Source of the DNA: Pseudomonas pudica
Lineage (GTDB): Bacteria; Pseudomonadota; Gammaproteobacteria; Pseudomonadales; Pseudomonadaceae
Direction of reading: 5' to 3'
Assembly: GCF_015680405.1 (NCBI RefSeq)
Contig: NZ_JADLJS010000004.1
Location: 169,329 to 233,328 of the forward strand
DNA: 64,000 nucleotides
Shown here: in pieces, positions 63,796 through 64,000 of the stretch
Layout of the letters: each line of letters starts with the position of its first letter
Position numbering within the stretch: the first letter of the stretch is position 1
Made by a program: the position numbers and the translations under genes
Notes under the pieces: generated by a model
The model's input: the letters and a program-made list of their open reading frames with translations, nothing else
The model's database searches: none
Told to the model about the DNA's origin: nothing

Positions 63796-63823
63796 TTGAC
63801 AGCAAATGAGGAAAGCGTAGAAT
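63796..63823 (+). promoter_or_regulatory. rRNA operon promoter P3
   Basis: TTGACA at 63796-63801, a 16-bp spacer and TAGAAT at 63818-63823, then GCGCGCC. It is the promoter nearest to the leader. Confidence 0.88.
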
Positions 63824-64000
63824 GCGCGCCTCGGTTGAGACGAAACACTCTTAACCAAACGCTCTTTAACAAATCGAATCAAGCAATTCGTGTGGGTGCT
63901 TGTGAGTACGGACTGATAGTCACAAAGATTATCAGCATCACAAGTGGCCATGCGAGAAATCACATAGTCATTTGAGATTGCTGAGCCAAGTTTAGGGTTT
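63824..64000 (+). other. rRNA operon leader with boxA; 16S gene lies just beyond the window
   Basis: The transcribed leader holds boxA, GCTCTTTAACA at 63861-63871, the NusB/NusE antitermination signal. Soon after comes a small hairpin AAGCA-N11-TGCTT (63881-63901), and then a stretch with short complementary segments that in rrn leaders pairs with the far side of 16S for RNase III cutting. The 16S start itself (AGAGTTTGAT) is not yet reached at 64000. The frame called at 63679-63975 is not a gene. Confidence 0.9.

Noticed and set aside
63679..63975. 98-aa plus-strand and 79-aa minus-strand frames
   Set aside because: They lie within the rRNA promoter and leader region, which has promoters and boxA.

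Overview
This window is chromosomal DNA from a Pseudomonas of the P. putida group. The evidence is the high GC content with strong third-position G/C bias, the inverted pairs of short REP sequences in intergenic gaps, and a gene order that, from memory, matches P. putida around PP_0102 to PP_0159 (and in part P. aeruginosa around PA5478 to PA5505). No phage, plasmid, insertion sequence, integron or CRISPR array is visible. It reads as core genome.

Layout. 1-565 is the 5' part of an unknown gene on the minus strand. 935-9363 is the complete aa3-type cytochrome c oxidase locus: coxB, coxA, ctaG, coxC, a small twin-helix protein (opposite strand), SURF1, an Sco-like protein, heme A synthase, heme O synthase and Sco1. 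9484-11997 is the metNIQ methionine importer and 12225-14360 is catalase HPII. 14475-18318 is zinc homeostasis: a lipoprotein, znuB, znuC and zur, with divergent znuA. 18430-24759 holds thrB, a DUF2782 protein, polA, an ErsA/Spf-like small RNA, engB and two c-type cytochromes. 24934-31161 holds dsbA, an EEP-family hydrolase, a diguanylate cyclase, an AmiD/AmpDh2-type amidase and a CSS-type EAL phosphodiesterase. 31209-36507 is kinB/algB on the minus strand, with a BON-domain gene and a small-protein/DUF1328/Ivy operon facing away.

37251-40047 holds gltP and an SpmAB-like membrane protein. 40074-43551 is a four-gene MCE (Mla-like) lipid transport operon. 43685-50272 holds a DUF5924/DUF2914 membrane protein, an M16 peptidase, a Na/Pi cotransporter-family protein, a TerC protein and a citrate-family transporter, all on the minus strand. 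50539-54598 holds a GFA-family protein, then a secreted two-domain DUF4105 protein with three tandem DUF2388 paralogues, and a DUF1127 protein. 54973-59539 holds an acetyl-CoA hydrolase/CoA transferase and the pntAA-pntAB-pntB transhydrogenase. 59977-63454 is the glutarate pathway gcdR/gcdHG. 63543 to the end is the promoter and leader of a ribosomal RNA operon whose 16S gene lies just outside the window.

Most interesting points. (1) Two strong sigma-54 promoter matches sit beside algB (an NtrC-type activator with an intact GAFTGA loop). They precede the BON gene and the small-protein/DUF1328/Ivy operon, and each has two TGCA-core sites exactly 31 bp apart upstream. This suggests a local KinB-AlgB-RpoN envelope-defence regulon. 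(2) A little-described exported cluster combines a protein with both a zincin-like and a permuted-papain-like active site with three small DUF2388 paralogues. (3) The DUF1127 gene has a dense array of ACTGT/ACAGT pentamers upstream, with no regulator gene beside it.
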